Source: Segatella copri (GTDB lineage Bacteria; Bacteroidota; Bacteroidia; Bacteroidales; Bacteroidaceae). Taken from it: a stretch of DNA of 54,449 nucleotides. Below are positions 6,998-15,671 of the stretch, one piece after another; within the stretch, counting starts at the first letter, position 1; every line of letters starts with the position of its first letter. The translations under genes were made by a program, and so were the position numbers. The stretch spans positions 1 through 54,449 of the forward strand of contig NZ_VZCB01000001.1 of NCBI RefSeq assembly GCF_009494395.1, read 5' to 3'. The notes beneath the pieces were generated by a model. The model ran no database searches and was not told the DNA's origin. It worked only from the letters and a program-made list of their open reading frames with translations.

Positions 6998-9348
6998 AAC
7001 AGATACAATATCAGCAGAAAGCAGTCAAGGAATTGGTAGATAAAACCATTGACCTGCTTACCTATTCAGGTATGCGCCATACACTCGTATTCAAGGCTCC
7101 AACAGGTGCCGGCAAGACGGTGATGGCATCAGAAATGTTGCTCCGACTGAATGCCGAGTTGAGAGACCGTACGGATGTACCTTATAAAGAGTTGGCATAT
7201 ATTTGGATTGCTCCCAACAAGCTTCATGAACAGAGCTACTTTAAGATGAAATCCTTCTTTACGGAAGGACAGGAGTTGCATCCGGTTATCTATGACGACC
7301 TCGACCATTCTGCCGAAGGCTACATCCATCCGGGAGAAATTCTTTTCGTTAACTGGGAGAGTATCAATAAGGATAATGCCGTGATGATACGTGATACGGA
7401 GCAGAGTGCTTCACTCTATGATCTTACTCGTAGAACCCAGGAAGAACAGAATATTCCTATTGTCGTTATCATCGACGAAGAGCACATGTTCGCCAGCAAA
7501 CTCGCCAACAAGACAGAGAAGGTGTTGAAGAACATCAATCCAAAAGTTGAGCTTCGTATCTCGGCAACCCCTGAGACAAAAGGCGATTTGGATGTGAAGA
7601 TACCTAGAGAGGCTGTTGTTGGAGAAGGTATGATTAAACAGGGTGTGGTATTGAATCCTGCCTTGAACTTCACGGATCCAAATGGCTCTTTGAACCAGCA
7701 TCTGGTGAGCCTTGCCCTGAAGAAACGGGAAGAGTTGGCTGAGGCTTATCGCAAGATAGGTGTTCATATCAATCCTCTGCTGCTTATTCAGTTGCCTAAT
7801 GATAAAGATAAGATGGATAAGGATGATGAAAGCATCAAGGAAGAGGTGATGCAATATCTGGACACTATCAAGAATATTAATGTTGACAATGGCAAGTTGG
7901 CGATATGGCTCAGCAATGAAAAGGAGAATCTGGATGGTATAGAGAAACCGGATAATCTGACCGAAGTGTTGCTCTTCAAGCAGGCCATCGCTCTGGGATG
8001 GGACTGTCCTCGTGCCGCTGTGCTTCTCATCTTCCGAAAGATAGAGAGTTTTACTTTCACCGCTCAGACCGTGGGACGCATCCTTCGTATGCCAGAACAG
8101 CATTTCTATGAGGATGACCGATTGAATTGGGGCTATGTATATACCAACCTCAGCAAAGACATCATCAAGATTGTGCAAGATGACATGGACTATATGTCGA
8201 ATATTCATGCTGTTCGTCGAGAGAATCTATGCAATGTGGTGCTGCGTTCTGAATATTGTGAGCGTCCAGCTATCGCACGTAAGCGACTGGGACCTGATTT
8301 CAAGAAGGTACTTGCAAAAGTCTTTGAAGATATTCTTCTGGTTAAGAACCGCCAGTTATCTCTTTTCACGATAGATGACTTGGAGGGCAATGTGGATGAT
8401 GAAGATTCTGAGGATGTTGAGGCTACGGAGAGCATTTATGCCAAAAACAGAAAGGCATGCGAGGATAAGATTACCTTTAAGGTAAGAAGCATTGGAATCG
8501 ATTTGATAGAGGATGTCAGTATCACGGGCGAGACTGGTGAGACTCGTGTGGTTAAGAAGGCAAGATATGTTCGTACGATGCTGGAATTGAACAATTCATT
8601 CAATGCTTTCTGTGCCAAGTGTATTGGTTCAAAGTTTGAGAAGGTGAGCGTTGCAACATTGGCTTTTGCTTTGAAGGAGCTGATGGAAGACCTGTTTGAA
8701 CTTTTCGAGACGGATGCCGTGAAGGTGATTCTTTATCATGGTAACAAGGAAGTGTTTGCTGATCTGATAGACCGTGCATTGAATCGTTATCAGAAGATTC
8801 TTGAGGAACGACAGAATCAACAGAATGCAAAGTATTATAAAACTTATGACTGGGAGGTTCCTGTGGAACGACTCTATAAGGAAGAAAGTCATCACATCAA
8901 GGATGAGGTGCGAGATCACGCTCTTCTGCCATTCGTAGAATTAAAGAATGCCTCTAAGCCTGAAGAGCGTTTCGAGGCTTTCCTGGAAGCTAACAAGGAG
9001 TATATTGACTGGTGGTATAAGAATGGTGATGCCGGCAGGCAGCATTATGCCATCAGTTACGAGAACAAGGAGGGGCACAAAGCCCTCTTCTATGTAGATT
9101 TCGTGATTCGCATGAAGAGTGGTCAGGTTCTGCTCTTCGATACCAAGAGTGCTGGTAGTGATGTGGATGCTGTAGAAAAGCATAATGCCCTCATCGACTA
9201 TATGGCGAGCGAAGAGAACAAGGACAAGCATCTGAAGGGTGGCATCATCATCGAGAGAAATAACAACTGGAAGTATTGTCCGCTGAAGATAGAGAACACT
9301 ACTGACATCGTGGAGTGGGATAGTTTCTATCCGAAAGAATATAAATAA
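6994..9348 (+). CDS. res: Type III restriction endonuclease subunit (Res)
   Basis: A 784-residue superfamily 2 helicase-nuclease. Helicase motifs in order: Walker A APTGAGKT (35-42), DEEH box (161-164), SAT (190-192), and motif VI-like TVGRILRMPE past residue 350. A C-terminal PD-(D/E)XK-type nuclease is suggested by YVDFVIR (Asp702) followed by LLFDTK (Asp716, Lys718). All key residues appear intact, so a functional enzyme is expected. With Mod it forms the complex that hydrolyses ATP, moves along DNA and cuts when two unmethylated sites lie head to head. It is translationally coupled to mod. The following three genes are on the same strand with short gaps (37, 20 and 28 bases), so the operon continues. 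Confidence 0.93.
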   Translation: MKQIQYQQKAVKELVDKTIDLLTYSGMRHTLVFKAPTGAGKTVMASEMLLRLNAELRDRTDVPYKELAYIWIAPNKLHEQSYFKMKSFFTEGQELHPVIYDDLDHSAEGYIHPGEILFVNWESINKDNAVMIRDTEQSASLYDLTRRTQEEQNIPIVVIIDEEHMFASKLANKTEKVLKNINPKVELRISATPETKGDLDVKIPREAVVGEGMIKQGVVLNPALNFTDPNGSLNQHLVSLALKKREELAEAYRKIGVHINPLLLIQLPNDKDKMDKDDESIKEEVMQYLDTIKNINVDNGKLAIWLSNEKENLDGIEKPDNLTEVLLFKQAIALGWDCPRAAVLLIFRKIESFTFTAQTVGRILRMPEQHFYEDDRLNWGYVYTNLSKDIIKIVQDDMDYMSNIHAVRRENLCNVVLRSEYCERPAIARKRLGPDFKKVLAKVFEDILLVKNRQLSLFTIDDLEGNVDDEDSEDVEATESIYAKNRKACEDKITFKVRSIGIDLIEDVSITGETGETRVVKKARYVRTMLELNNSFNAFCAKCIGSKFEKVSVATLAFALKELMEDLFELFETDAVKVILYHGNKEVFADLIDRALNRYQKILEERQNQQNAKYYKTYDWEVPVERLYKEESHHIKDEVRDHALLPFVELKNASKPEERFEAFLEANKEYIDWWYKNGDAGRQHYAISYENKEGHKALFYVDFVIRMKSGQVLLFDTKSAGSDVDAVEKHNALIDYMASEENKDKHLKGGIIIERNNNWKYCPLKIENTTDIVEWDSFYPKEYK

Positions 9349-9385
9349 GTCATAAACGCTATATATATAATAAGGTGTAATAACG

Positions 9386-9601
9386 ATGGCAAAGGGATTA
9401 GATGGAAAATTCTTGCACTATGGCATCCGAAAGGAAGACCTCGACCTGATCAGGACGTTATGCGAGAAGCATGAGATAGACTTCGACTGGATGAGCGAGG
9501 ATATCCTCCGCAAATATCATGCAGCCAAGGTAGATAAAATAGAAATGAATGACGAGGATACTGAGAAGATTATCGCCGAGGCGATTTCTCTAATCAAGTA
9601 A
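9386..9601 (+). CDS. 71-residue restriction-island small protein
   Basis: A small, acidic, probably helical protein (GIRKEDLDLIRTLCEKHEIDFDWMSEDIL in the middle, MNDEDTEKIIAEAISLIK at the end). It sits between res and the DndD-like ATPase with a ribosome binding site AAGG 13 bases before the ATG. I recall short proteins in this position described only as small proteins associated with DNA modification systems; no enzymatic motif is visible. DndE of phosphorothioation systems is also small and neighbours DndD, but this protein is shorter and similarity is not evident by eye. A structural or adaptor role in the ATPase complex is a guess from position. Confidence 0.6.
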   Translation: MAKGLDGKFLHYGIRKEDLDLIRTLCEKHEIDFDWMSEDILRKYHAAKVDKIEMNDEDTEKIIAEAISLIK

Positions 9602-9621
9602 GTAAGAATGAAGATTAGATT

Positions 9622-11622
9622 ATGATTATCAAGAGAATCAAAATCAAAAACTATAAGACTTATCTGAGTCTTGACTTGGATTTGTCGGTGAGACCCGATC
9701 AGCCCATCATCCTGATAGGTGGTATGAACGGTGGTGGTAAGACCACGCTGTTCGAGGCTATCTGTGGGGCTCTTTATGGACTGAAGATTCAGAACAAGGC
9801 GCATTTTCAGGAACTCCTGAACAATGGTGCCTTGGGAAAGGTGGAGCCTACTATCGTGCTCGAACTCTCTTTCGAAGGTATGGTGCTCGGACGCAAGCAG
9901 CAGTATCTGCTGCGTCGCACTTACAAGCTTAATCCTGCCAACAAGCCTGTGGAGAATGTGCTGCTCAATATGGATGGCACGCCTTTCTCCTATGGTACGG
10001 CTACGCCTCCGCAGCAGCGTGCCATCAACGAGCAGCAGGTGAATAAGATTATCAAGGCAAACCTGCCGCAGGAGCTCAGTAAGTATTTCCTCTTTGATGC
10101 CATGCAGTCGAGCGAGCTCTTGAAGGAGAATGTCTTTGCCCAAATCATCAAGGATAATATCCAGAATGTGATGGGATTCAACAAGTATCTGCAATTGAAG
10201 AATGCTGCCGAGCATCAGCAGCAGGAGTGGGCGGCAAGGAGACTGGAGGCGCAGAAAGAGGCAGAAGAATATAATGGTCTTTGCGAGCAGCGCAACCAGT
10301 TGGTGGCTTTGCAGGAGGAGAATACCAAGCACCAGGATGATAAGTACAAATATCTGGTTTCCATTCAGGCTGAATATGATGCCGCCAAGGAAGGTGCCAA
10401 GGATTCTGCCGAGACTGCACGAAAGATTCAGGATCTGGAGGCCAGCGTGAAGGATACGCAGGAGTTGTCAAAGCGATATAATGCCCAATTGAAGCAGGTG
10501 GTGGAGACCTTGGAAATCAACGTGTTCTTTCCGAAACTTGCACAGGGAATCACAAACGAGGTGAATGACATTATCCGACAGAAAGAAGCCTTGAAGCAGG
10601 AACGTGAAGGGGTGCTCTCCCTGGAGCAGATGCGTGAGGTAACTACCAAGATTCTTGGTTATCTGAAATCAAAGTGCCTCTGTCCGGATTCCGTGGAGGA
10701 TGACGATGTGGTGGCTTACCTGAAGAGTCAGCAGGAAGCTTTGCAGCGCAAGGATGACTATGCTTTCCTGGATGAAAGCGAGTTTGATGCGCTCAAGAAT
10801 CTGCTGGGTGCCAATGCTGTGAATGAGTTTATCGCCCTTAATGACAGTCGTTATGATTTGGAAAAGCGGTTGGAGAACTATGATAATCAGCAGAGTCAGA
10901 TTGCTCTGCTCCGTCGTAGCATGGTAAGCGGTAATACCGAAATCATCAAGGCATACGAGGAGGCTAGCCGTGAACTCGAAATCTTGAAGAAGGAGGCGGA
11001 TGACAGAAAGGTGAACATAGAGAAACTGGAGCGGAAGATTCACCAGTTTGATGTGCAGATACAGCAGGAACCTGATGTGAAATATGACATGCTGGTGAAA
11101 CTGAAGCCTTTCTTTGAGGATGTTGCCGACACTCTGCTTAAGCGCAAAAAGGAGAAGATTGAGGAGGATATGAAGGAGCAACTCAACAAACTCCTCATTT
11201 CCTACAAGGGATGCATCGCCAAGGTAGAGCTGTCAGACAGTATGGAGAATTTCACCATCCGTCTCTATCACAAGGCAGGAAATGAAATCTCGCTCAACCA
11301 ACTGAATGCGGCATCCAAGCAAATCTTTATCCAGGTGTTGCTGAAGGTGCTTCGAAATCTGGGCGACTATAATCCACCTGTGATGATAGATACCGTGATG
11401 GGTGTATTGGATGAGGAGAGCCGTGATGTGCTGATGGAAGAATACTTCCCGGGACTTGCCGAGCAAACCATCCTGCTCTGCACCACTTCGGAAATCAGAA
11501 AGGATAAGGATTACATGAAGCTGGAACCATTCCTCTCTCGTTCTTATACACTGGTAAGAGATGTGGAAAGTCAGAGCACCCACGTGGAGGAAGGATATTT
11601 TGGAGTAATGTGTAATGAATAA
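9622..11622 (+). CDS. DndD-like SMC/Rad50-type ATPase
   Basis: A 666-residue protein with the split ATPase plan of SMC/Rad50/DndD proteins. N-terminal lobe: KIKNYKTYLSLDLD then Walker A GGMNGGGKTT (33-42). Long coiled coil from about 195 to 500, interrupted near the middle by KCLCP (Cys352 and Cys354), in the place of a zinc hook though not the classical CxxC. C-terminal lobe: signature-like NQLNAASKQIFIQVLL, Walker B-like VMIDTVMGVLDEESR and the tail YFPGLAEQTILLCTTSEI, which closely resembles the end of DndD. DndD supplies ATPase activity in phosphorothioate DNA systems, but no dndB/C/E is seen here; the gene is tied to a methyltransferase-based system. Function in restriction is inferred from the operon. 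Confidence 0.8.
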   Translation: MIIKRIKIKNYKTYLSLDLDLSVRPDQPIILIGGMNGGGKTTLFEAICGALYGLKIQNKAHFQELLNNGALGKVEPTIVLELSFEGMVLGRKQQYLLRRTYKLNPANKPVENVLLNMDGTPFSYGTATPPQQRAINEQQVNKIIKANLPQELSKYFLFDAMQSSELLKENVFAQIIKDNIQNVMGFNKYLQLKNAAEHQQQEWAARRLEAQKEAEEYNGLCEQRNQLVALQEENTKHQDDKYKYLVSIQAEYDAAKEGAKDSAETARKIQDLEASVKDTQELSKRYNAQLKQVVETLEINVFFPKLAQGITNEVNDIIRQKEALKQEREGVLSLEQMREVTTKILGYLKSKCLCPDSVEDDDVVAYLKSQQEALQRKDDYAFLDESEFDALKNLLGANAVNEFIALNDSRYDLEKRLENYDNQQSQIALLRRSMVSGNTEIIKAYEEASRELEILKKEADDRKVNIEKLERKIHQFDVQIQQEPDVKYDMLVKLKPFFEDVADTLLKRKKEKIEEDMKEQLNKLLISYKGCIAKVELSDSMENFTIRLYHKAGNEISLNQLNAASKQIFIQVLLKVLRNLGDYNPPVMIDTVMGVLDEESRDVLMEEYFPGLAEQTILLCTTSEIRKDKDYMKLEPFLSRSYTLVRDVESQSTHVEEGYFGVMCNE

Positions 11623-11650
11623 TGTTTCATATTGACGGAGCAATATAAAT

Positions 11651-13234
11651 ATGGAAGTAGCATTAGAGAATATACGACAGGCAGAAGGTATGGTAGAAGC
11701 CATCATGCCTTTGAAGGAGAAACTGGAGAAGCGTTTGAACCTTTCGCGGCAAGTGGAAGGGGAGAGGGATGCCATGCTAACCCTGAATAAGGTGATGCGA
11801 ATCTGCCTGATAGCCAGTTTGAGCTTAACGGAGAAGAGAAGTGTGGATGGTTTGGGAGATATCGTATTGTCGAAATCTTCTCAGCGTATCATGCCTAGTT
11901 TCTTTACCAAGGATAATAAGAAGTCGCTTTTTTCGGCTTTGTTGAAGTTGATATATAGAGATTGTGAGGTGGATTGGCAGAATGCCAGTATCGTGGGTCG
12001 CATCGTGGCGAAGGAAATCTATCGGGGTATCGCTTATCTTTCGGAAGATGAGAATCTGAATGCTTTCCTCTTTGCTGCCAGCGACAGGCGACATGGCGGA
12101 AGTGGCATTCCTGCCCTGGAGTTGCTGATAGGCGAGTATGCTGAGGATATGGAAGCGAAACTGAATATTAACGGACGTTCGGTATCGAATGCACAGATTC
12201 TGGTGGCTGGTACCACGGGTTCGGGTAAGACCAATCTGCTGGCTGTGTTGATTCAGCAGTTTCGTAATCTCTCCACGGAAACGCCTTATCCCGTCAATTT
12301 CCTCTTGTTCGATTACAAGGGTGAGTTCTCTGACCCCTCGAATGCCAACTGGCTTGTCCACTTCGATGTAGATAGGAGTTGCATTCTCGACCCTGTGGTT
12401 GCGCCATTGCCTTTCACGCCGTTCAAGGATTTTACGGGCAGGACCATCAACGAAATCAATCTCTATTCCACGGAGATGGCTGGTGCACTCTGCGCTGTAG
12501 ATCGTGCAACGGTGAGCGCATCCATGAGTAATCGACTGAGTGAAGCCATTGTTGAGGCTTATAAGCAGACGGCAGGCAAGCCTATCACTTTTGAGCTGAT
12601 GCTGATGAAATATCAGCAGAGAATGCAGAATCCGGATAAGGATGACAGCATCACTTCGGTTTTGAAGCAGTTGATTCGCAATCATCTCTTTACTTCTGAA
12701 GATAAGGTGAATTTGGTAGATGAGTGTTTTATCGTGAAGATGGATGCTTTCCCGAAAGATGGTCCGATAGCCAGGGCTATCGTGTATTTCATCATTTCGA
12801 AGCTCAATAATATCTATGAGCAGTTGCCGAAACAGGCGGTGAATGAGGATTATGTACAGATTCGCCACTTCACGATTATCGATGAGGCTCACTATATGCT
12901 GGATTTTGACAATCAGCCGCTTCGCAATCTGATAGCTGTGGGTAGAAACAAGGGCTTGAGCATCATATTTGCCACTCAAAACATGGATAGTTACAAGAGT
13001 AAGTTCTTCGATTTCTATGCCAATGCGCAATATCCGCTCATCATGAAGCAGCAGACGATTTCTGACAGTATCATCAAGGATCTCTTTGGGGTGTCGGGTA
13101 AAGACTTCCAGGAAATCAAGTCGGTGATAGCTGGTTTGCAGAAAGGCGAGTTGATTCTCAAGGATCATACGCTGGCTGCCCTTGGTTTGGGCGGTAAACC
13201 GTATAAAAAAATAAAGGTGACGCATCTCATTTGA
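11651..13234 (+). CDS. HerA/FtsK-like DNA-translocating ATPase
   Basis: A 527-residue ATPase of the HerA/DUF87 type. Walker A is GTTGSGKT (187-194), followed by the FLLFDYKGEFSD stretch typical of HerA-type P-loop ATPases; Walker B is FTIIDEAHYML (about 407-417), then AVGRNKGLSIIFATQ, a common sensor segment. The first 150 residues are helical and unassigned. HerA proteins form hexameric rings that pump DNA and usually work with a nuclease; DptH of the Dnd restriction complex also has a HerA-like core. As last gene of the mod-res-DndD-like operon it is proposed to be the motor of the restriction complex. A terminator hairpin begins inside its last codons. Confidence 0.8.
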   Translation: MEVALENIRQAEGMVEAIMPLKEKLEKRLNLSRQVEGERDAMLTLNKVMRICLIASLSLTEKRSVDGLGDIVLSKSSQRIMPSFFTKDNKKSLFSALLKLIYRDCEVDWQNASIVGRIVAKEIYRGIAYLSEDENLNAFLFAASDRRHGGSGIPALELLIGEYAEDMEAKLNINGRSVSNAQILVAGTTGSGKTNLLAVLIQQFRNLSTETPYPVNFLLFDYKGEFSDPSNANWLVHFDVDRSCILDPVVAPLPFTPFKDFTGRTINEINLYSTEMAGALCAVDRATVSASMSNRLSEAIVEAYKQTAGKPITFELMLMKYQQRMQNPDKDDSITSVLKQLIRNHLFTSEDKVNLVDECFIVKMDAFPKDGPIARAIVYFIISKLNNIYEQLPKQAVNEDYVQIRHFTIIDEAHYMLDFDNQPLRNLIAVGRNKGLSIIFATQNMDSYKSKFFDFYANAQYPLIMKQQTISDSIIKDLFGVSGKDFQEIKSVIAGLQKGELILKDHTLAALGLGGKPYKKIKVTHLI

Positions 13235-13248
13235 TGCGCCACCTTTTT
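13213..13248 (+). terminator. Terminator of the restriction operon
   Basis: AAGGTG and CGCATC (within 13214-13226) pair with GATGCG and CACCTT (13233-13245), one mismatch, followed by a run of T. The stop codon of the HerA-like gene lies in the loop, so the operon ends sharply here. Confidence 0.75.
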
Positions 13249-13262
13249 AAATGATATGCCTT

Positions 13263-13384
13263 GTTGCCCCCTGATTTACACCAAACTTTGATGGCGTTGC
13301 CCCTGATCTACAACAAACTTTAACGCTGTTGCCGCTGATTTGCGACAAAAAAGTAGTATCTTTGCCCCTGATTTGAAACAAATG
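13263..13384 (+). repeat. Four imperfect ~33-bp tandem repeats forming the promoter of the DUF4143 ATPase
   Basis: Units begin at 13263, 13296, 13328 and 13361 (spacings 33, 32, 33), each of the form (G/T)TTGCCcCTGATtTaCaaCAAActtt. In the last unit the TTTG of the repeat is also the end of a -7 box TATCTTTG (13357-13364), and the unit ends in the ATG start codon at 13382. The repeats thus overlap promoter and start, with a leader of only about 10 bases. Confidence 0.8.
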
Positions 13385-14728
13385 CGTATGTTTAGACGAA
13401 ATATCATCAGTAAACTGGAGGCTTGGAAGCAAGACAAAAAGCATAAGCCTCTTATCCTGAGAGGAGCTCGACAGGTTGGCAAGACAACTGTGGTCAATGA
13501 GTTTGGCTCTCAGTTTGATAATTATCTATATTTCAATCTGGAAAGAAATGAGAATGCCAAGTTGTTTGAAATGGAGATTCCTTTAGACGACCTGGTAAAT
13601 ATGCTGTATGCCAGTGTCGGTAAGGTTAAGAAAGAAGGAACTACACTTGTTTTCATCGACGAGATACAGAATTCTCCTAAAACCATAGCACTTCTCAGGT
13701 ATTTCTATGAACAGAGACCTGATTTGTATGTTATTGCAGCTGGCAGCCTGTTGGAAAATCTGGTGGATGTTAAAGTCAGTTTCCCTGTGGGAAGAGTACA
13801 ATATCTGGCTTTGCGACCTTGTTCGTTTTCGGAATTTCTGGGAGCTATTGGTAAGAATAATCTGCTTGCCGTACTCTCGCAGAAGGCAGAATATACGGTT
13901 GCATTCCATGAACAGTTGATGCATCTTTTCAATCAATATACCATTGTGGGAGGTATGCCTGAAGCTGTGCAGCAGTATGCTGAAACCCAAGATGTCATTG
14001 GTATCGAAGATGTTTATGAAACTCTGGTGCAAGCCTATAAGGATGATTCTGAGAAATACGTCAGAGGTAATAAGTTAACAGACGTAGTGAGATTCATCCT
14101 CTCCTATGGTTGGGCTTTTTCGGGTGAGACCATTACGTTGGGTAACTTTGCCAATTCTGGCTATAAGTCAAGAGAGGTGGGCGAGGCATTTAGATTGCTG
14201 GAGAAGGCTATGCTCCTGGAGCTGGTTTACCCTGTATCTTCTACCCAGTTGCCGATTATTCCTGAGACCAAACGAATGCCAAAACTCATCTGGTTTGATA
14301 CGGGATTAGTGAACTATCAGGCGGGAATCAGAAAGGAAATCATTGGTTCTACCGATATGGTGGATAGCTGGCGTGGGCATATTGCGGAACAAATTACGGC
14401 TCAGGAGTTATTGGCTTTGGAAGATAGAGTAGGACAGCATCGCTCTTTTTGGGCAAAGCCGAACAATGGAGCTGAGGTTGATTTCATTTTTGCTCATAAC
14501 TCCAAGCTTTATCCGATAGAGGTAAAGAGTGGAACCAATGCTCATCTCCGTTCTCTTCAGGTGTTTATGGATAGTTCTGATGTAAACATTGCCATCCGTA
14601 TCTGGTCAAAGCCTTATTCTATTGATAAGGTCAAGACCATTCATGGCAAGGAGTTTTCGTTGATTAATCTTCCGTTCTATCTGATAGGTAATTTGCGGAG
14701 CATATTGGATGCTGTTGTAGAAGAATAA
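13382..14728 (+). CDS. AAA ATPase with C-terminal DUF4143 domain
   Basis: A 448-residue protein counted from the ATG at 13382; an upstream TTG is possible in frame but lies before the -7 box and is unlikely. Walker A GARQVGKTT (28-36), Walker B TLVFIDEIQNSP (about residue 87), then a sensor region (YVIAAGSLLEN) and a C-terminal DUF4143 domain ending in a nuclease-like segment AEVDFIFAHNSKLYPIEVKSG, which has the D-x(n)-E-x-K pattern of PD-(D/E)XK folds. These proteins are abundant and variable in Bacteroidales; their role is unknown, though defence or mobile-element roles are suspected. It is a single-gene unit with an unusual repeat promoter. Confidence 0.85.
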   Translation: MRMFRRNIISKLEAWKQDKKHKPLILRGARQVGKTTVVNEFGSQFDNYLYFNLERNENAKLFEMEIPLDDLVNMLYASVGKVKKEGTTLVFIDEIQNSPKTIALLRYFYEQRPDLYVIAAGSLLENLVDVKVSFPVGRVQYLALRPCSFSEFLGAIGKNNLLAVLSQKAEYTVAFHEQLMHLFNQYTIVGGMPEAVQQYAETQDVIGIEDVYETLVQAYKDDSEKYVRGNKLTDVVRFILSYGWAFSGETITLGNFANSGYKSREVGEAFRLLEKAMLLELVYPVSSTQLPIIPETKRMPKLIWFDTGLVNYQAGIRKEIIGSTDMVDSWRGHIAEQITAQELLALEDRVGQHRSFWAKPNNGAEVDFIFAHNSKLYPIEVKSGTNAHLRSLQVFMDSSDVNIAIRIWSKPYSIDKVKTIHGKEFSLINLPFYLIGNLRSILDAVVEE

Positions 14729-14763
14729 AAAAGAATATAATGCATCATGCAAAATATATAATT

Positions 14764-14803
14764 AAGGTGGACAATGCTTTTTAGGAATAGCAATGTCCAC
14801 CTT
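14764..14803. terminator. Bidirectional terminator between the DUF4143 ATPase and cvfB
   Basis: AAGGTGGACAATGC (14764-14777) can pair with GCAATGTCCACCTT (14790-14803), one internal mismatch, with A/T-rich flanks on both sides. The two flanking genes converge here. Confidence 0.7.
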
Positions 14804-14828
14804 ATTATATATATCGTTCTAAAAAGCT

Positions 14829-15671
14829 TTATTCTGCCAGTCGGATGCTCATCGGGCTTACGGTGATGAGGCGCTTCTTGTAGAGGTCGCCAATAGCACG
14901 CTTGTAAACCTTCTTGCTTACGTGGAAACGCTCGTAGATGTCGTCGGCCTCGCTCTTGTCGCCAAGGTTGCACTCGCCATCGTTGTCCAGAAGATACTGG
15001 TAGAGGGTCTCGGCGAAATCTGCAGTCTGCTGGATGCCGGTCTTCTGCAGGGTTACGTCTATCTTTCCGTCAGGACGAACTCTTCCGATGTAGCCCTTCA
15101 TCTTGTCACCCGTGTGGATGTACTGGAAGATCTGGTCCTGATAGAGGAGCCCCGGATACTGGTTGTCGATGATAACCTTGAAGCCTAGGTCGGTCTTCTG
15201 CCAGATGAGAAGATCCACCTCATCACCATGCTTGTAGTGAGGATGGTTTTCGTTGAGATAACGCTCAATCTTGGCAGAGGCAACGATGCGATAGCTCTCC
15301 TCATCGATGTGGATATGTACGATGTAGGAGTTGCCGAGCACCATGCGCTTCTTCTGTTCGCGGAATGGGCAGAAGATGTCCTTCATCAGGCCCCAGCCCA
15401 GGAAGGCTCCGTATTCGTTGACCCATTTCACTTCGAGATAGGCGAAGTCGGCCACCTTAGCCAATGGGGTTTCTGTAGTAGCGATGAGACGCTCTTCCTG
15501 GTCGAGATAGAGGAAGACATCCAGCTCGTCGCCGATGCCGACATTCTCAGGAACGTAGCGGGAAGGAAGGAGGATTTCTCCCTCATCACCACCATCGAGA
15601 TACAGACCGAAATCTACTTTCTTTACGATGCGGAGGCGATTGTAATCGCCGAGTTTTGTCTTTTTGCTCAT
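14829..15671 (-). CDS. cvfB: CvfB-like S1 RNA-binding protein
   Basis: A 280-residue cytosolic protein with tandem S1-like RNA-binding domains and a C-terminal winged helix, the plan of CvfB/YitL (an RNA-binding regulator first described in Staphylococcus aureus). Visible features: [20 protein letters not shown] at the start, a second S1-like unit [20 protein letters not shown], a third near [25 protein letters not shown], and the end [33 protein letters not shown] forming the winged helix. The start overlaps the stop of the LolD-like gene by 4 bases, so the two are translated together. The targets of the protein in Bacteroidales are unknown. Confidence 0.85.
   Translation of the reverse strand: MSKKTKLGDYNRLRIVKKVDFGLYLDGGDEGEILLPSRYVPENVGIGDELDVFLYLDQEERLIATTETPLAKVADFAYLEVKWVNEYGAFLGWGLMKDIFCPFREQKKRMVLGNSYIVHIHIDEESYRIVASAKIERYLNENHPHYKHGDEVDLLIWQKTDLGFKVIIDNQYPGLLYQDQIFQYIHTGDKMKGYIGRVRPDGKIDVTLQKTGIQQTADFAETLYQYLLDNDGECNLGDKSEADDIYERFHVSKKVYKRAIGDLYKKRLITVSPMSIRLAE

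Noticed and set aside
7411..8208. Long open frame antisense to res
   Set aside because: It mirrors the res codons, has no ribosome binding site or family motif, and res has clear helicase motifs in the opposite frame. The same applies to long antisense frames over the HerA-like gene, GH106, rhaB and the HTCS gene.
9622..13234. Full Dnd phosphorothioation system
   Set aside because: Only the DndD-like gene matches; no cysteine desulfurase, DndB, DndC or clear DndE is present.
13340..13381. Upstream TTG start for the DUF4143 ATPase
   Set aside because: It would begin before the -7 box at 13357-13364 and within the repeat array; ATG at 13382 fits the predicted transcript.
13263..13384. 33-bp spaced repeats as a CRISPR array
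   Set aside because: The whole period is repeated imperfectly, so there are no unique spacers; it overlaps a promoter and a start codon.
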